DNA of 64,000 bases from assembly GCA_003254925.1 (NCBI GenBank), contig QANZ01026049.1, forward strand, positions 142,782-206,781, given 5' to 3'. Origin of the DNA: Chamaecrista fasciculata. Taxonomy: Eukaryota > Streptophyta > Magnoliopsida > Fabales > Fabaceae. Below the pieces are notes generated by a model. It searched no databases, was not told the origin of the DNA, and saw only the letters and a list, made by a program, of their open reading frames with translations. The first letter of the stretch is position 1; each line of letters begins with the position of its first letter. Both the position numbers and the translations under genes were made by a program. This document shows positions 60,321 through 64,000 of the stretch, in pieces.

Positions 60321-63300
60321 GTATATACCTGATGACCCAGTAGTGTTTTTTAATTCATGGTTTGGAGATGAGTTAATCTTTCAATACTCAATTTATGGTC
60401 TCTTATTTCAGTAATAATTTGTAAATGTAGGCCGTTTTGTGTGTGTTGAATGGATAATTCCAACAAAGTTTTGTTCTTTTCATCTTTTGATCCGTAGTTT
60501 GTTTTTTGAAATCAATAATGAGGCAATTGCTTTCTAGTTTCTACACTGCTTGGTATGATAAATTGTGTTTTAGATAGAGTACTAATTATTTCATCTAATG
60601 ATGATTTACAAGTGAGAGGACAGGGGTAGGAGAAGAGTGTCTGCTGTTTTTGGTATTTCTTCCCCACCCCCTTTTATTTTCCCATTCATTAGCTGCATGT
60701 ACAAGGTAGTGTTGATTCAGTAAGTGTTTGATCATGGACAGTCTTCTACATTTACTTTGGTTTTGAGTAGCTGCAGAAAGCCACAAGTTTCTTATTGAAT
60801 TTCATGGTATGGTTTTATGTATGCTACCCGTCAACAATAAATGGATAAATTGAATAAAATATGCTAAACTTAAGTGTATCATAACCAGTGAAGAATGTCT
60901 TAGTGATCATTATGTTGTTGCCAACTGCCTATATCAATACCTTCCACAATTTACTCGTAAGAAAACTGAGATTATGGCAGACATGTTACAATTGAAGTTT
61001 AAATTCAAGCTCTACTGTGTTCACTATGTGCTTGGGATACTGTACAAGGTGCCAATTGCAATCCATACAGATCATGACTCTGTTGGAACAGAGCGAAACC
61101 CTCACATGTATATCACAGGGAAAAAAGTGAGAGAAACGAATTAAACAGTCATTGCTTGTCTTTTTAGTATATTATTGTTAGGAATTGTTCTGTGCTTCCC
61201 TTTGCCATCATAAAATAGAGCATATTATGCTTTTGGTCTATATAGTAAATTTGTAATGAGTGTGAACCTTCAAAAAAATTCAATCCTTTTTCTTGTATAG
61301 AAATCTGAAAATGGGGCTTTTGATATATTGGTGTGACTTCTCACTTCTTACGGACTCTTTAATGAGGGCATGGCTACATACATATATATATATATATATG
61401 GGAAATATAGTAGTTTTAGGATCCTCCAGGAGTAATATATTATGTGGGTTGAACATTCTAGAAGGGCTTTTGCTTGTTAATATAGTTTGTTATACCTTTT
61501 AATCTATATTCTGAATTCTAATACTCTTATTTGGAAAATTTTCCTTACTTCATTAGAAAAGTAGTATAAGAATTTATAGTTACATTTGAGTGGTTTCTAA
61601 TTATAAATACCATTTGCTAGAACCCCAATTTCCTTGATTTAATGTTGATGTCTCTCATTCCATAGTCTAATTCTCTTTCTCCTTGTTATTGTCATTGTTG
61701 TTTGTCACCTCTACATCCCTTGGACTCACCAACACGATGAGTGGACTTGATAGGGAAAATAACTTCCTTGCTTATTAAACTATGGATATTCCTCCTCTCT
61801 GCCCTTGTAGATGTCTTTCATATTTTTAGGATTGTAGCAAACTTCAAACAATCCTTCATAGGAGATAAGGTTGTCAACTTAGATAGAGGGTAGGAAAGAT
61901 TTCCCCCATTAAGTTTTTTCCGTCCTTCATAATATTTTATGATGGAAAAGCTGGTTTTCTGGAAGACTGGAACAAATGGCGTGCTTGCTCTTCTTCACCT
62001 TTTACTTGGTCATCCATTTGAAGAGATAGAATTTATATCGATCACTACATCTAAGGTTAATTTTCAATTTTCTTTATTGTTGTGTTTGGAGTTTGTTGTG
62101 GATTGAAGCTAACCACAACAAAACATTTTAGACAAACAAAGTTGAACCAAAGGAAAGCTTCAATCTCGAACAAGTTGATGCCATGACTAGCACATAATTT
62201 TTTATGCTTTGCTGGTACAGTGCTTTCTAATAATTAAATTAGATATACTATAAGGAATCATGTTCCAAGTTATTTTGTGTGACGCCTATCTTCACTTTAC
62301 AATGTTACTCCTCTGCTTTGTCAAAGCTGAACCCATCCGAAATGTCTATTTTACATTTCACTCTGTCAAGATGCATCATAACTAGCTTTGGCCTTAATTC
62401 GGAAAGCCTCAGTAATAGTTTGAATGATACTTTCTGAAGATGGCAATTGTAGTCAAGGGTTAATTTGTAGTTGCTACTTGCTACACACCCAAAAATTTTC
62501 TTTTTCCTGTTCAATTGTGCAAGAAAACTTGAGTGACTAGGTGCATTCATATATATTTCCTTAATTGTGGATTTGGTGGAATAGTTTAGATAGCTATCAC
62601 ACTATTGCGGCTCCTAGTAGTATTTGTGATAGACCTTATCTTCATTTGAGAAAATTACTTAGAGACTCTCTCGTTTTTTGGAGCACCATATCCAGTAAAG
62701 GTGTGATCGAACCAGGCCAAGTTGAGTGCCTAGTGTCTCTGCTTTCCTTGTTTAAGGTTAAGGGCTTTTTCAACTTTGATATGTCTAAACGATTGAGCCA
62801 AGTTCAAAGTTTGAGTATGTCAGGTTCCACATGGGGCTTTGCTTACTTCTACTTGCCTAAAAAATGAGTGAGGCTGCAAAAACTGTGGAAGCCTGAACAA
62901 GCTTTAGCCTAATTACATGTACTATAATACCAGAATATGATTGTTTTAATGAAATACTATTAGAAAAATAGTAAGGTTCAGTTAAAATAGTATCCTGAAA
63001 TAAACTACCATGGCTCCTTTTCATGCATGCAACAACTACTGTGGTTGCGTGAATTAGTGCCATGCAGTCATCATGAAGCTTACATCTAATATGCATAAAA
63101 TTCAAAATTCATGCAATCAGATATTACGTTAATTGATATAAATCTTCTAGTACATATAATAAGTTATTTAAACAAAAGGATCCAATAGAGTAGAGTGTTA
63201 ATTGGTCCTAGGGTTTCTTAAAGAGGAATGGAGAGGAAGTGGATGAAAAAGAATTAAGAACAAAAACTTAAAAATTGAAACTCATACCAAAGTAGTATGT

Positions 63301-64000
63301 TTTGTTGGTTTATAATGTACTTATATATAGCATGATTATTGGCCAAGCTACTTATAAAAATGTTTAATGGCTAGAATATAAAGTTTAGGGTTGGTTTGGT
63401 CACTCAAATAATTAAGGTCAAGTCCTAGCTTGAGTTTGTTTGATAAGTTAACCTAGCAACCACGTTAGTGCAGCTCACAAGTGATCCACTCATCTACACT
63501 CATAGCTCCAATCCTAGACTAATGCCATAAATCTTTGGTTTAGAGCATTAGGTTTTTTATTTATTGCTTTCTTCAAATGCTGGGTTTTCCTGCTGAAGTT
63601 TGTTCTTATAATATATTTTGTTTAAGTATATTATGGAATTTGAAATCTGCAATATCGTATTAGTCAAATTTTATTATATTATGGAAGATTAAAGTCAGAA
63701 ATCATTCTCCTCTCAGCTGGGTCTAAATAAAACTGTATTCATCACCCTGAAGATGGCAACTAGATTTCTGTTTGTGTTACCAGAAAAAGAAAGATAGAAT
63801 AAAAAGCTGTTTATTCACCCTGAAGAAGTGCATCTAAGAAAAGAAGTGTAACAAAACCATTAGTGATTGTCACCCTGTAGATGGCACTAGCCGACTGTTT
63901 GGCTGTGCTGCAAAACAATTAGGTTCAAATGTCATCTAAATGCATACTTTTGTGGAGGAAACAAACAGATTGGTTTGTTCACTTTTAATGTGTCTTCAGA
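60321..64000 (+). other. Probable long intron or 3' region of the Caprin-like gene
   Basis: No exon continuing the Caprin-like frame was recognised. A TA repeat lies near 61380-61400. 63478-63760 is the segment duplicated at 43915-44905. Open frames at 61293, 62305 and 62565 lack known motifs. Confidence 0.4.

Noticed and set aside
62565..62867. Possible further exon of the Caprin-like gene
   Set aside because: No resemblance to Caprin-type sequence and no fitting splice phase could be established.

Overview
The window is nuclear DNA of a dicot plant. It is AT-rich, its genes have many short exons with plant-type splice sites, and its repeats are typical of plants: Copia LTR elements, Mutator-like and hAT elements with target-site duplications, tRNA-derived SINEs and LINE fragments. 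I cannot name the species from sequence alone. There is one 62-base gap (33519-33580) and seven single-N joins, at least four of which carry the same sequence on both sides.

Three host genes stand out. (1) At 5.9-9.3 kb on the minus strand is a SAC51-type bHLH regulator gene. Its leader holds the family's conserved 53-codon upstream ORF, split by an intron, and a MITE has inserted exactly at its stop codon. (2) At 22.2-37.2 kb on the plus strand is a complete SIN3-like (SNL) corepressor gene. I could join 22 coding exons in frame to 1381 codons; its last intron (6.4 kb) is packed with transposons. A partial, rearranged copy lies just upstream at 13.4-17.8 kb. That copy stays open through about 783 codons, repeats the PAH1-PAH2 region, has no visible start, and ends where a splice donor has become a stop. 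(3) At 59.2 kb to beyond 60.3 kb on the plus strand is the 5' part of a Caprin-like gene; its further exons are not visible here. A broken, deleted copy of this locus lies at 43.6-44.9 kb.

Most of the rest is mobile DNA, much of it nested. 1.1-3.2 kb: Pack-MULE carrying an O-fucosyltransferase exon. 9.6-10.5 kb: hAT element close to the bHLH promoter. 12.1-13.3 kb: SINE plus foldback element. 18.4-18.8 kb: ABCG transporter gene fragment. 19.3-21.3 kb: SINE split by a solo LTR. 30.8-36.1 kb: LTR element, Copia fragment, SINE and hAT inside the SNL intron. 37.7-43.6 kb: nearly full-length but inactivated Tnt1-type Copia element. 44-51 kb: MULE relics and an old minus-strand Copia element broken by a hAT, a solo LTR and a short LTR element. 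53.1-54.7 kb: LINE 3' fragment. 55.2-58.4 kb: MULE-like element, a hairpin MITE and a hAT carrying a LINE ORF1 zinc-knuckle piece.

The genes do not form an operon or pathway. SAC51-type proteins control vascular growth through thermospermine-regulated translation, SNL proteins scaffold histone deacetylases, and Caprin-like proteins are RNA-associated. What links the regions is local duplication followed by transposon insertion, which has reshaped gene ends, introns and a gene copy.
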